The position numbers and the translations under genes are program-made. The notes beneath the pieces are model-generated. The model ran no database searches. It was not told the DNA's origin and saw nothing but the letters and a program-made list of their open reading frames with translations. DNA of 64,000 bases from Trichaptum fuscoviolaceum (taxonomy: Eukaryota > Basidiomycota > Agaricomycetes > Hymenochaetales > Trichaptaceae), in contig CAJSYZ010000012.1 in assembly GCA_910574455.1 (NCBI GenBank), positions 1,047,317 through 1,111,316 of the forward strand. The letters are read 5' to 3'. This document shows positions 45,992-58,423 of the stretch, piece by piece. The stretch's first letter is position 1. Each line of letters begins with the position of its first letter.

Positions 45992-47704
45992 ATGGCGCAG
46001 GCATTGCCCCAGTGCGTTATAAGCCATCCTCTTTATCGAGTTGTAAAGCTAACAAACTCCCCCCTTCCAGCCCAATCATGTACGCGTCTGCGGGTCAGCA
46101 AATGAACCAATACTCTCCTCAATATTACACCACCTCCCTCTCAGCGCCTGTATCGTATGCGCAATTCTCTCCTTTTGTCGATCGTCATAGGCCAGAGCGG
46201 AGGCGACCGAAATACACGCGCAGTAAGACTGGATGCTTGACATGTCGGAGGAAGAAGGTCAAGGTTAGTACTGAGCTCTCAACGCACTTGGACAGTCCCG
46301 TGAGGGGCATGTGTCCGCGCCAGTGGCCGCGTTTCCGTCGCCATCAGTGATCGCTGATCTATTGTTATCCATTACAGTGCGACGAGACCAAGCCGATGTG
46401 CCAAAGATGCCAGAACTCTCAACTCGATGTACGTTTTTGGTTCAACTTCGTGCGGAGGTCGAAATTTCGCTTCTTCCAATCCCAACTTTTTGATTGTTAT
46501 TATTGCATGATGGCCTGAGCTCATTCACACTCTATTGCGTTCTATAGTGCTCGTGGCCTGAAGTTATCCCGCCGAAGAAGAAAGTTCAGCCGCGCAGACG
46601 AGGTTCACCTGTTGATCAAGAGGAAGATATCGCCTCCAGGCCCGACATTCAGCCATCCCCGATACCATCTCTAGCTTCGCAGGGGCAACAGTCTCATGAA
46701 AGTCCCCAAAATGTGCCACTGGTGAATCTGCCAGACCACAGCTTGCTACGTGCAGAATTGGCAGTGGGAAACGATCGTCGAAACAGGTATGATTTGGATG
46801 TATACTCTTGTTAGTGGCTTTCAATCTTAATGTGTCTCCACGTTTCGCTCACCAGTGAACCACACCTTCACGTATCTCCTTCAGACTCTGCGACGGCTGC
46901 AAGGCGCCACACGTGAGTTGCAAGGTTGTCACTATCGACTCAAACTTCTACTGACAAATAATTATGATTTGTTTTTGATATGTTTCTAGTGTTCCGGACA
47001 TCGCGGATGCTCAGTTTAGCCAACCGTATCACGATTCGATCTCAGGCAGCGGCGTCGTCAACAACGCGATGGGCCTGAGCATGCGCCGTTTCAACACCTC
47101 GATGGCCAACTCTGCGGTACGGTCGGCCACGCCCAACGATATGGCGTATGCGCAACAATTCACAAACCCCTACTCCCCGTACACGCCAGCGGGAAGCATT
47201 CAGGTCCTCCCGAGCATTAACAATTCACGACCCTCTACTGCGAATTCGATGCCTCTATCACACTCCCTCTCTCGCAGTACTTCCCTGTCTCGTCCCTCCA
47301 CAGCAAATGGATATCCTTCTTCACAGACGCATCAGTTTATTCATCGACCGCAGAGCTCGAGCGGTGGTTCGGAGGAGTCTATACTGCTTGGATTTACCCC
47401 TGGCTCATTCCAATTGCAGGGCGGGCGTGCTAGGGAATATGAGGGCGGGGTGTCCAACGATGCGTCTCCGTACATTTCGGGCTTCCCGAGGCCGTCGGCG
47501 GCCAATTCTCCCGCTTCATCGCCTTACATACGCCACGTGGCTCATATGTCGGAGGCGGGGGCTGAACGCTGGCAGCCATCCCCGCTTGCGCGAAACTCAC
47601 CGCTTGCGAATGCGATGCAGACGCAAATCACTGACGGGTACTGCCAACCGTCAATACACTCTACACCGCAGCACTCGCGCCCGCAGTCTCCTTGGGAATA
47701 CTGA
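45992..47704 (+). CDS. Zn2Cys6 transcription factor
   Basis: Exons 45992-46011, 46071-46263, 46378-46428, 46548-46786, 46856-46912 and 46990-47704 give 424 aa. The Zn2Cys6 cluster uses C62, C65, C72, C79, C82 and C89 (GCLTCRRKKVK / CDETKPMCQRCQNSQLD / C) and is preceded by a basic RRRPKYTRSKTG segment. Introns fall between C65 and C72 and just before C89. The cluster binds DNA, usually CGG-containing sites. No fungal-specific middle homology domain follows. The remainder is Ser/Pro/Asn-rich and looks disordered, with runs such as SRPSTANSMPLSHSLSRSTS that may be phosphorylated. The first exon codes only MAQALPH; a downstream ATG at 46079 would be the alternative start. Targets are unknown. 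Confidence 0.85.
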
Positions 47705-48951
47705 GCGCACCAAATCCTCTGCGCCCCTAACAGTCATGTCCGTCCATTCAGGTTCTAACTCGATCATAGACACCGAGGAGTAGGCGCCGTGGCAACTGAT
47801 ACACAAAATTTTCTTAATCATTTACCATTCCTCAGTGGATTCTGTCAACAATCCTTGCATTTTATTCTTATTAACTAACTTGTGCATAATGACCATCAAT
47901 GTTTTCTATCGTGCATTCTTTTGCTATCCATCGTTATGTCATGACTTGCTTCTTATTGTACACATACTTCCTATTGTTATATACTCATCGGTTTCCTCCT
48001 AACATACTAACCACTATTATGGTCCCCACGCCCTGTGATGTTGCTATACCCCGTACATCCACATAGTCTATACCGCATGCTGTTCACATCAACAAGATCC
48101 TATATATTATAGATTGATTTAGTTTAGTTGATAACAACAAACATACTGCGGGATAAGGGAGAAAGAAAACAATGCAGTGTGTGTTCCTGAGATGGCCGCA
48201 GGCTTCACTGCCAGTAGGCTTGTTAATTACCTTCTTGTCATGGGCAGTCCTATGTGATGGCGGTGACATACGGCATCCTGTGTGATTAGATATAAGATCC
48301 TTGTTATTATTACCAGGATGTACTGATATGTCGATGCTATCCTGCGCAGCTTCACTATGCAAGCTACTAGTTGCTACGACTGCGACTACGACTGCTCATA
48401 ACGAATTTCCAGTAGCTGTGCACAGTCCGGGAGGCTGTAGACAGCGGAGCACAGCACGCCGAAGTCTCCCAGACCGTGATTTTACACAAGGTCCGAGTTA
48501 TCTTGAATCTATGAGATACCGTCAGAGCTTTGATCTGGATCCCAATCATCCTGAATTTATCTGCACGGGCCTGCAAATGCATCTGCCGCCCACTGAAGAC
48601 TTTACCAGAGAATATCGTAATGATGGGGATTCGTTGGTGCAATTGAATGTCTTTCATCATGTGTTTGATGTGACTTCCTCATAGTCCACGAAATCAGGAG
48701 TACAGCGGAGTCGATGTCCATCACGCTCCCAGAAACCAGATTGATGAGGAGATCATGGATAAAGCTGAGCTCGTGGTACCAAGTCGTACTGACATGCACA
48801 TCAAAGCGCATACGTGCTGAAAACCGTTCAGTCGTAATCCGCGCGGTGCGTCTGAGATGATTCTGACTTCATCAACCGGAGCTCCGCAACCAGTGAAGTA
48901 GTGACAGGGCCCGGAGCTTCAGATATTTATTGAGCTTGATCGGCGATACAG
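47705..48951. other. 3' flank of the Zn2Cys6 gene; no supported gene
   Basis: A long T-rich 3' region. A plus-strand frame at 48301-48684 (127 codons) has an ordinary composition in its second half, but I could find neither a start nor a family for it. Confidence 0.4.
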
Positions 48952-49789
48952 TCAAGCTGCTTCCAATTTATTGTGATTCCGTCTTCTGAAGAGAATGATC
49001 GTAACGAGAGGAGGGGGCTCGGATACGCCGCGGAAGATGTTCATTTGATGGACCAGACCACATCCTGGTCGCGGTAGCAAACTGTCAAACAACCGGTGAG
49101 TATTGTTCCCCATCGTGTTATCGTACATTGATAGTGTCGACATTTCCGAATTATCGTCAGTCCATTGAATTGCATCAATTACCTGTTCTAGGCTTGAAAC
49201 CACCGATGAGAACGAATTTCCGTGAGGTAGCTTACCACGTGCGGAAGAGACACTTTCGCGGCGATTTCGGCTAGAGGTATCATCCATGATCCTTCAGACG
49301 AGGCGTCAGCGTTGTAAGCAATGGAATAATAGCTTCATGCACTCACCAGGACTACGAAATAGATGGATACGGCCTTGGTTGCATTGGATGCTTTACCTGT
49401 ACTAGTACTTTTGTGAGTTTTCCCACGGGGCCCACAAGCAGCCTTAGTGAGTGCGTGAGACGCGCGACTTTAGTCTTTAGTAACGATGAGTCGCTCTTCA
49501 TGCTTGCTTCACTAAGAGACATCAAAGCAGATTCCAAGTTAATTTATGTTTGGTTAAGTTATGGAAAAAGGAGAACCCAAGTGGAAGTAACACTCTCATC
49601 GAAGGCGTTCTCACCCACGGATACGCGGACCAGAACCGTACATTCTAAAAAAGGCGAGTTCGCCTTCACTTGAGATGAAGCAGCAGAGGTCGACAAGCAC
49701 ATAGGTTTGCGGCAGACAGACCGCACCACGGGTGAAAATGTCCGAAAGATAGGCTTGACATCTGATAGATCATCCATCGCCACTGGCAT
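48952..49789 (-). CDS. Possible unknown gene, exons unresolved
   Basis: Three minus-strand open pieces follow one another: 49559-49789 (MPVAMDDLSDVKPIFRTF), about 49400-49520 (SEASMKSDSSLLKTKVARLT) and 48952-49287 (NSFSSVVSSLEQVIDAIQW, DDNSEMSTLSMYDN). Their order and protein-like composition suggest one gene of two or three introns. I could not place splice sites that keep the frame, and the family is unknown. It could be a decayed gene. Confidence 0.3.
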
Positions 49790-49877
49790 CAGTTACGTAC
49801 AATTTAATATTAGCAAGAAGGATACTCAAGCATTTACTCGGTTTTAAGACATCCTAAAAATGCACCGGTAAGGACTA

Positions 49878-50348
49878 CAGTTGACATTTTAATAATGCAT
49901 AGCATCATAATGCATAAAACCTCATAATGCATAAGAAAGGCAGGGAACCAACTCCGTCCCAGCCAAATTATGCATAAAATCTAATACGTAATAATGCATA
50001 GCCAAATGTTGGATATGCAGTATCATATCTGCCATTTATAGTAAGTAAAGGGTTTGTTTTATGATATAAGCACGTAGCCTTGTACCTTAAAGTTCCCATT
50101 TCGGAGCTTTGGCTTCGGAGTTCACCTTGAGATTTCATATTGCAAGGCTTATATTGTGTTCATTGTAACTTCTTTAATGTAATTAGGGTCCCATTCCATT
50201 AAAGCAATAATGATAATTGGTAGCTATGACTATAATTAGCTATGCAGTAAGTTTTAAAGTATTATGTAATAATATCACTATGCATAACATCTCATAATGC
50301 ATAGCCTAACTTGGGGACGGACCTTATGCACTATTAAAATGTCAACTG
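49878..50348. mobile_element. MITE with TA target duplication, 471 bp
   Basis: Ends CAGTTGACATTTTAATA are inverted at the two termini with flanking TA (49876-49877 and 50349-50350). Several ATAATGCATA copies lie next to each end. The same word sits near the ends of the pogo element at 8.3-10.6 kb, which suggests a shared or related transposase, although the outermost bases differ. Non-coding. Confidence 0.75.
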
Positions 50349-50350
50349 TA

Positions 50351-50989
50351 TAAGAAAATATGAGTTGGGACCTCAGGCGAGAGCTAAGTTCGAAGCGTTA
50401 GTTCATATACATATTCAGGTACAATACGGATTCACTGGATTCACCACCAAGTCGTTGCAGCCTATTCCCATACACAGGTTCAATGCATCTTGAGAATAAG
50501 GCAATGCTTTGGCGCCCCCCTCTCGTTATGTCCTCGTGATGTTCATCATGAAGCCCCAATCAGAGCGAAAGAGCCAACCCAAGCATTTGTATTGAGATCA
50601 GGCCCGGAATATTCGGCGGGACAGAAATTGTCGAACGTGTCTCGGGATCACAGAGCTTCCGAAGGGAGGTGCGGAAGACACTGGCAATTGCCTGATAGAT
50701 CAAAGAAAGGAGCGAAAGCGCAACTGCGTAAAAATGTTGCGAACGCTCGCAAACCAGACTCACCAAAGGGAGAATCAATGCCCAGGTACTTTCCGAGAGG
50801 CTTACACAGAATACAAACGTATACAAACTCTTATGCTACAGTTGCGGGGGGGGGGGGCGATAAGGATGGGAAGAAAGGGGTAATCCAGCACGGGTAAATC
50901 AATAGTCCAATTGTAGGGGGGTTAGCGGGAGTAAAGTAAGGTGATAAACATAGAGTTGACGAGGCAGCCGATGCGCCTTCCAAGATAAA
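50351..50989. other. Spacer and 3' flank of the chromodomain gene
   Basis: A 13-G run occurs near 50845-50858. The plus-strand frame at 50490-50897 has no recognisable features and crosses the G run. Confidence 0.45.
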
Positions 50990-53900
50990 TCATAGATGTC
51001 CGACTAGGAACAAATGATCTTGCAAGTCCTGTGTGCACAAAGAAGTGAAGGCCTGAGTTAAGCTTACTCAATGGGGAGAGAAGAAATGAAAACCGAACCT
51101 GTCGATTAGAGAAAGTTTCTCCGCATCTTTCCGCGCCATCGTCGATAGCCCAGCTACAAACAAACACTTCCTCCTCACTAGGGTCATCATCTTCATCTTC
51201 TGTATCTGCATCTTGGTCCAAAGAATTTGGCAGATCAATCATCTTCTTGATGCTACGTTCCCTCGCACTGAATCGCGCGAGTTCAACCTGTAGACGGCGA
51301 AGTTCCGTTCGCAAGCCCAACCTCTCGCTGCGAGCTGCCTCGATCTGGTCATTGAGATGTTGTTTTTCGACGAGAAGGTCATCGCGTTGACGCAAGACAG
51401 TAGCAAGATCACCTTTCTTCTCCTGGTAGTCCGCGCGCAGTTCCTCAATCTTTGCCAGCAGTTCAGGCTCTCTGGCGGCCTTGCGGCGTACATCGTCATC
51501 GGTGCGGCGGTCTTTTTCTTGAAGCACACGCAACAGCAGTTGAGACCTCTCAAGTTCAGTTGACATCTTCTTCGCCTGTGCTGAGTATAGTGCGCGGATT
51601 TGCTGAATGCCTTTCGAAACCTGTGTTTCAGCTAGCGTCAACCGAGAGCGCAGATTCGCATTTTCCTCCCGAAGTTCGTCAGTGAAGGATGAGGCTTTTG
51701 AGTAGAGATCCTTGAAAATCGAAGCATTCTTTTCGGCGTCATCTCGCGAGATCTTGAGTAAGTCAATCTCTACCACAAGGCCATCTCGCTCTTTCACCGA
51801 AGACTCATAAGTTTCACGCAGTTCGTCCATCGAGGCCTGAAGTGCTGCGGCTTCAGCAGCTTGAGACTCAATGGCTGGCTCCGAGGACGACAGCTGCTCT
51901 CGCTGTACTACCTTGCTTTCAGCCTCAAGGAGAGCGATGCGGTCAAGAAGCGCCCTTCGCTCATCCTCCCCATCGGATATACGCATCTTCAAATCGGCGA
52001 TTTCTTCTGACTTCTGGTGAAGGAGGCCCAGAGCTGAGTTGAGCTGAAGAGTTGGTGTTTTGACAACATCCGCAGAGTACTTCTGTCGAGTAGTAGTGAG
52101 TTTCATCAAAGTCGCAACAAATTAAAACACTCACATGTGGACTACCAAGTATTTCAAAGCGCCTTGGTGTTCGAGGCAACACGTAGTGATCCTAAACATT
52201 GCCTGATTGATGAATGATTCAAAGAAGAATAATCTCAAGAAGACATTACCTGCGCTGATGTCGTTGTCGTCGGTGTCTCTGGACGAGAGATCTCATGATG
52301 GTCTCCGGCGCGGAATGGATCATCTTCAGGCAAATCTTCTTCACCCAGGCTGAGCGACTTTGCTACAGACTTGATATCGTCTTCGTTCTCTTCGTCAGAT
52401 GGGTCAAACTGTTCCTCCTCTAATACTTCAACGACTTGCGAGCTGTGTGGACGTTGGGATGATATGCCATTACTGACCAGAGGGACACCGTTGGTTAAAT
52501 TTGACTGAAGAGAAGCACCAGCCCTCCCATCCAAGTCCATGAACTGATCCTCCATATGTTGAACCAACGCATCTTCATCCTGTAGTATAGGTTCTGGTGG
52601 AATTGAAGTCCTCAAGTTGCTTGGCGCGGTCACTGATAGAGATCGTCTACCACTTAGCACAACGTCAAGTGACCTGCGGGTGCCAATTTGAGTTATCTCT
52701 AGTCTTTGTTGACGATGGATTTCCGCAAGCTGGAGTCCTCTTTCGCGCAACGGAAGACTGGAGGATTCTTCTATTTCATCCACATCCTCATCTGTTGCCG
52801 TTCCCTGCTCTTCGTCAGCTTCTTGGTGGTTGGCGCCTACTCTCTTCTGCTGAGTAGACTGCGTCTCGATAGAACTCGAGAAGGGGCCACCGTCTTTCTG
52901 AAGGGTAGGAATGAGTTGGGAAATTGACTTCACCGCAGGCAGATGCGGCTTGAATTTTGAGGGCGTGACTACAGGAATCGACTTCAATGGCTTGTCAGCA
53001 TTGGCAGATAAGTCATGCGAGCCATCTTGAGCCTCTAGTGATGATGTGATCTGAGGAGTAGAGTCTGGTGCTTGGACAGAGTCAAGCGAGCCTGATAGCT
53101 GTGGCTGCGTCTCGGGTATGATAGTGACGCTCTTGTTTAGAGGTGCGTTTTCGTCTGCTTGACTGAAGGGCAACTCGTCCATAGCGTTGTACGCTTCGTC
53201 GTCATCAACATAAAGGTCATCGACTTCGACTTCCGCATCATGCGAAGCTACTCGTTGCATGCGTAAATCGTCGTTCCAAAGAAACGATAGTTGAGAAAAC
53301 TCACTATGTCGTGCATTATGCAACGAAGCGGAACGGCTCCTTCCGTTCGGGGCTCCCTGTTTCTCGAAGGAAGAGAGATGAACTGTAGTAAAAGTTATTA
53401 AAATATATTTGCACGTAGACTACCAGTCTTTTACCTGGTAAAACCTTAGAAGATCCAGACCTACTTCGCTGCCCTGAAGATAACGCAGATGGTTTCTCAG
53501 TTGCCTTGGCGTCTTCACGAGATTCGACTTGCGTAGATATTCGACGCAGGGAGGACGAGCTACGCCTTTTCATAGAACCTTTAAGGTTCCTACTCATCCA
53601 CTTTGACGGGGACAAGGTTTCTTGCCTTTCCAGCAGTGGGAGCTTAGAGGAGGAAGCGGTAGGTTCGGGAGACCACGTTCGTTCTCTGAGAAGCTCAGGT
53701 AACGGCTCAAACTCCTCCTCGAAAGGTGCAGGAAGCTCTTCTTCCTCAACTTCATCTCGAGGTTCTTCTTCCTGCCCTGTCTCTGGCGGCTGAGGAGAAC
53801 GGTGCGTACGGCGATCTGGTGAGGATGATCCTTTAGATTTTATGGCATTGGTTTGTATCTCAACGCGCGGAGAGAGTTTTTGCCTCTTCCGAGGGGACGA

Positions 53901-54439
53901 CCGTGTTTCAATGATGTCTAAATCGTCCTCAGCCGGCTCATGTCTCGCAGATTTCTTGCGTTTTCGTCCGTTTGCAGGCGGGGTGCCATGTTTTGGACCC
54001 GCTCGAGCCGTCGAAGTTGATTCTTGTCTTGAAGGAAGAGATGACTCAGATGCTCTTGACTTGCTTCGTTTCGCGAAACCTATGAAAGAGAATGAACATC
54101 TGGCTTGTCGACCCCAGAATTTGTGAACTCACTCTGTTTCCTCTTCAACTTCTTTTCTTTGTCCTTCTGCGATTTCTTCCTCCGCCACTCCAATACAAGA
54201 TCATCGGTGATATCTTTCCTCGGCACCCAGCTGTCATCCCAAGGTTTGCCGTTGGGGTCTGTGCCCGCCCAGCGTACGAGGTACAGTCCATTCGGCTTCT
54301 CGTTCAGGATTTCAACGACATCATACAGGTCATCCTCTGAATGTTGTTCGAACTGTGTTTCTTCTTCCGACAAGTCTGTGATCTCCTTCTTTGACCTGGA
54401 CTTTCCCTTGCCTTTGCTAGTAGTCTTTCCGGAAGCCAT
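50990..54439 (-). CDS. Chromodomain protein with coiled coil and C-terminal C2H2 finger
   Basis: Exons 54133-54439, about 53435-54079, 52250 to about 53352, 52135-52191, 51099-52082 and 50990-51028 give about 1044 aa. A chromodomain covers residues 38-85 (DLYDVVEILNEKPNGLYLVRW, WDDSWVPRKDITDD). Y39, W57 and W71 stand where HP1-type domains hold methylated lysine. A basic, Ser-rich and acidic disordered region follows, then PRTPRRFEILGSPHK, then about 250 residues of coiled coil. The C-terminus has a zinc-finger pattern CSWAIDDGAERCGETFSNRQ|DLQDHLFLVGH with the last exon supplying both histidines. It is probably a nuclear chromatin-associated factor. The junction of exons 2 and 3 has two workable splice choices (53435/53352 or 53445/53356). 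No exact family name is known to me. Confidence 0.8.
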
Positions 54440-54745
54440 TAAAGAAAGCCACAAAGACAAGTAGCGAGAAGCCGATAATCTGTCACTGTCGGAAAAATAT
54501 TGCGATGTGTCACAGAAAAGTATCTTTCATCTTCAGTTAGACAGAATACTAAGATTAGTTCTTCAGAAATATTAGTTGGTGGTGAGTGAGAAAGTTGAGG
54601 AACGTCGGATAGTATGAACAGGCTACTATTTCTCCGAAAGAGGCAACTCGACGCGATACATAACATGAATGTTGGAGTTCAACCACACCTGTGAAAATGA
54701 AAGAATGGCATTCTCTTCCTCTCAAGCTACTATCCCTTCATCGCA

Positions 54746-56030
54746 ATGCTTATGACCAAATCCTCTAGGTATATATACTATCTCAGCGCGCAGGCAAGCA
54801 CCTTGCGTGTCACTATTCCCGACAAAATTGGCGAGTACCAAGCAAGACGTCTTCGTCTTCGACCGCATTGACGTCGAAACAGACGACGTCGTTCCAAGCA
54901 CAGGCAAATAGGTTTACGTACTCGTCAAACGCGTTATCCATGATACAGACCACTCGACAGTTTACATGGGCCTTCTGAATGGTGTTTATGTTGTCTTGTA
55001 GTGTTGCTATAAGGACTTTCACGTGGAGGCTCGAGTGTACAAGAAGCGTCTACAAGAGCTTCAAGGCTCTGTCGTTCCTGTTTGCTTTGGATATTATCTC
55101 GCCGTTGACGATCTGTATAGACCATATTCTGTGCTTCTCCTTGAATACTGCGGCGAAAATCTTCCTGTTCTGTTCGAAGACTTAAAGGTCGAGCATAAGT
55201 GAGTCCTTTCACGCTGACTGTTCATCTTTGTCCTTCTGCTTATTGCTATTCTGCTTTCCAAACAGAGTGAAGATTCTCTCACTCAACGGTGTATCTAGGC
55301 CTCCTCGATAACGTTGCCGTGGCGCTGAAGGGCTGCTATAATCCAACTTTCTACAAAAACATGAAGAAGGAAGCGCGAGCATATCGGAAACGCCTCAGAG
55401 CCCTTCAAGGTCATGTTGTACCGACATATTTTGGTTACTACAAGGCTGTGGACCAAGAGTTGGCCCGCACTGCTTAATATTGATGGAGTACCGCGGAGAA
55501 AGTGTTGAAACAATATTTGAAAACTTGGACCGTCAAGAACAGTGCGCTCTTATTCTACCTCACTTCCATCCTCGCAATACTGACGATCCTGAAGGATCAA
55601 GATCCTAACACTTCTTGGAAGATTTCACAAATGTGGTTATCATCCATCCGACTTCGCCGAACGCAATGTTGTCCACAAAGATGGTGAGTATCGACTGATT
55701 GACTTTCACAAGCTCGAGAAACACAAGTGCAGCTGGAGTTAAGAAGTTGATTGGAGAGCTGGTGAATATATATACGATGTCATTCTTGACTTTCCGTGTT
55801 CAATCCTCGCAAGACTCGGAGACGAAATGGGGATTTGGAGCGACTGTGAGTCTCTTCGTACTATCTGCTTGTCAGTAGGTAACTGACCATTCTTTGAAGA
55901 TGACAAAACAGTCGTCAAGTTCCTTGGGAGGAGGTAATTGGAATTGGGCTGCTGATTATTTGAGAGAAGTAAGAAAAGAGATGGACACCGATCCTAAGAA
56001 CTTCGATCCCAAAAGAAACTAGACAGCCGT
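54746..56030 (+). pseudogene. K7: chimeric degraded kinase-like copies
   Basis: From 54746 a copy almost identical to K3 starts (MLMTKSSRYIYYLSAQAST) but is frameshifted within 40 codons and carries stops. Its first exon and intron end normally at about 55266. Directly after AGTGAAGATTCTC of the next exon, the sequence jumps to the HSTVYLG part of a second, more diverged copy. That copy continues with ALKGCYN, EARAYRKRLRALQG, a stop in the hinge region, a middle exon (DFAERNVVHKDGEYRLIDFH with a stop after CSWS) and a C-terminal exon ending NFDPKRN near 56020. Confidence 0.7.
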
Positions 56031-56139
56031 CCCGATCCACCTTGATTAAAGTTTTTGTACGAACAGTGTTACCTTCTTGGTTATCAAAGTATGCTCGAGT
56101 GCATCATCTTCATTAGCTGTTTAGCTCATTAATGCTTAC

Positions 56140-56600
56140 ATTGCAAGGTCTTGGCTGCAGTGCTGAAAGTGTCTATCGTCTACTTGAGATCCTTAATCCG
56201 CTCGGTAGGCTTCACGTAGTGAGTCGCCTCCATCTGCCTTACTTCACTGAATGCAGTGTCGTCCAAATATCGGCTCATTGACATTCAGAGCTTCGAAGGG
56301 CGCGAATGTGATTGGTCCGAGGCCGACGACAGGCGAGAAGGAATACATTTTATTTTTCATATACATATGCGCTGAGAGAGCTTCCGTGTAGGATCCTGGC
56401 GTAAATCGTTGATGAAATGCGGATATATAACAATTTTCTCGGTGAGTGCCTTGGTGTTATCGGTCGTACGAACGGTAAACTGATATGCGCTTGAAGAAGA
56501 AAAGCCGATAGTCAAGATCAATGGGAGGCTTTCTCGTGTCGACGTGTCTCCACGTCAAAATGTTACAAAGAAGCTGTGTATGTGGATATCATTATACGTC
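56140..56600 (+). pseudogene. K-family fragment
   Basis: Remains of a middle exon (RLLEILNPLGRLHVV, KYRLIDIQSFEGRECDWSEADD, LRELPCRILA) and a short start of the third exon (VKINGRLSRVDVSP) are interrupted by stops. It is more diverged than K7. Confidence 0.55.
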
Positions 56601-57348
56601 AAGTGCACCTATATTTCTGACATCATCTCTGTCTTTGCAATACTTATTTTGAGTGAGCTATGGCAAGTGTTAACTTGAAGGAGCAGGAGAACACTTGTTA
56701 ACCACTAGCTGAGTATCGCGTGATCTCGCTGTCTACTCAGAGTCAAATCTTCGCGGATATTCTGGCTACAGCTCTGCCGCCTCTTCCCAGCATAGATCGG
56801 GGGAGGGTGGGACCCGACGCGGACTCGTACAGCGCACGCCGTGCCCTCGCTTTCAAGTTCAGGCAGTACCTCGGTGAACGCCGTTGAGTGCCTAAGCTGT
56901 GCCATGACAACGTCGATAGGTCTCAGGAGGGAAGTTTTGAAATACTTTGCGAGCGAAGCTTTGTAAGAGAAGAGTAGAGCATGGCTGCTACTAGTAAGAC
57001 ATGCCATATTAGAGCTTCTCAATATATTTCCTCGATGATTAGCAAGGCTTGGGAAGTATTATGCCTTTGACCGAAAGACTGTGTTTAGGAACGACACGCG
57101 TCCTTTTTTATTATTTGAGGTTTCCCTCCGACAAAAATCAGAATAAAGCGAAGCAATAGCGGCATTTCGGCAACTTAAGTTGGAGTTAATTTTTAAGCTC
57201 CGCATAGAATGAAGTTGAGGTTGTGGTTCAACTTACTCAGGCTACTACTTCAGTTATGATATATGAAGCCACTCACTTAATGACCGCGAACCTATTGAAA
57301 GAACCTTTCCTAACAGCGAACTAGATCCCATCTGTAGCACTTCTAATC
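56601..57348. other. Spacer before K8
   Basis: No supported gene. A degenerate half of the K palindrome (GTGGTTCAACTTA, 57233-57245) lies 104 bp before the K8 start. No clear TATA box was seen. Confidence 0.4.
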
Positions 57349-58423
57349 ATGCTCATGAGTAAGACTACCAAGCCTATCTACCTTCACTGTGCCCGGGCGA
57401 GCTCCTTACTCCTTACCATTCCCAACAAATTTGGCGAAGTCTCACCCGAACACGACTACAAGTTCGTCTACAATCGAGTTAACATTGATGTAGACCCTAC
57501 TTCGACAACGTCATCCGAACAAATCCGTGTAACCGTCAAAAGAGTCATCCATGACACCGACCATTCGACGGTCTATCTGGGTGTCGTTAAAGGTCATCTC
57601 GTCATCCTCAAGTGCTGCTATAACACGAAATACCGCAGAGACTTTGACGTGGAGGCCCAAGTATACAAGAGGCACTTAGAAGAACTGCAGGGCCGCGTAG
57701 TTCCGGTTTGCTTTGGGTACTACCAGACCGTGGACGAGGAGGAGTGTGGACCATCTTCTCTGCTTCTCTTGGAGTACTGTGGGCAAGGTCTCGATACCAT
57801 ATTTGAGGATATGAAAGCAAAAGAACAGTGTGTTGTTTTGGTTCTCGAATGATTGACTCTCTAGCTTATTACTTCTGCTCCACTCCATAAAGGATAAAGA
57901 TCCTTAACCTCTTAGGAGAGTTCCACAAGACGAGCTGTCTGCACTTAACTGATTTTGTCGAGCGAAATGTTGTAGTTCGTGAAGGAAGATATCGATTAAT
58001 TAACTTCAACGACTTCGAAGACCACACTTGTGAGTGGTTCAAGGGAATAGACTGGAGGGAGGGAGAGTTCTGGCTGACTGCTAAGAAGTCCATTCCGTGC
58101 TGGATTTTGGGAGAGCTCGGAGATGAAATGGGGCTTTGGAATGATTGTGAGCGTCAAAGCGTGTTTTATATCTCCATACAATTAACCCTCTGCTCTTTGC
58201 AGACAAAGATCCTATCGTAAAGATTCGCGGGAGGATCTTCTCTGCCGCCGAATTTCCTCCTCAGGACGTCATTGACAAGCTTATGCCGAAAGGTTTCATT
58301 GGCGTTCCCGAGAACTGGGAGTGGGTTGATACCTATTTCAGACAGGTTAAAAAGGACCTGGATGAGGATCCTAAACTCGATATCCAGATGCTACTGGTTA
58401 ACCGTCCGAAACTTCCATACTAG
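57349..58423 (+). CDS. K8: kinase-like protein with altered active-site motif
   Basis: Exons 57349-57827, 57893-58146 and 58203-58423 give 317 aa with an uninterrupted frame. Present are HLVILKCCYN (beta3 Lys), EAQVYKRHLEELQG (helix C Glu), LLLEYCGQGL and HLTDFVERN (catalytic Asp and Asn). The DFG-position motif, YRLIDFHD in K3, K4 and K6, reads YRLINFND here, so the metal-binding Asp is Asn. This predicts loss or strong weakening of phosphotransfer, so K8 may be a pseudokinase. Intron phases and the 254-nt middle exon match the family. The 3' flank is shared with K10, which indicates recent duplication. Convergent with D3. Confidence 0.78.
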
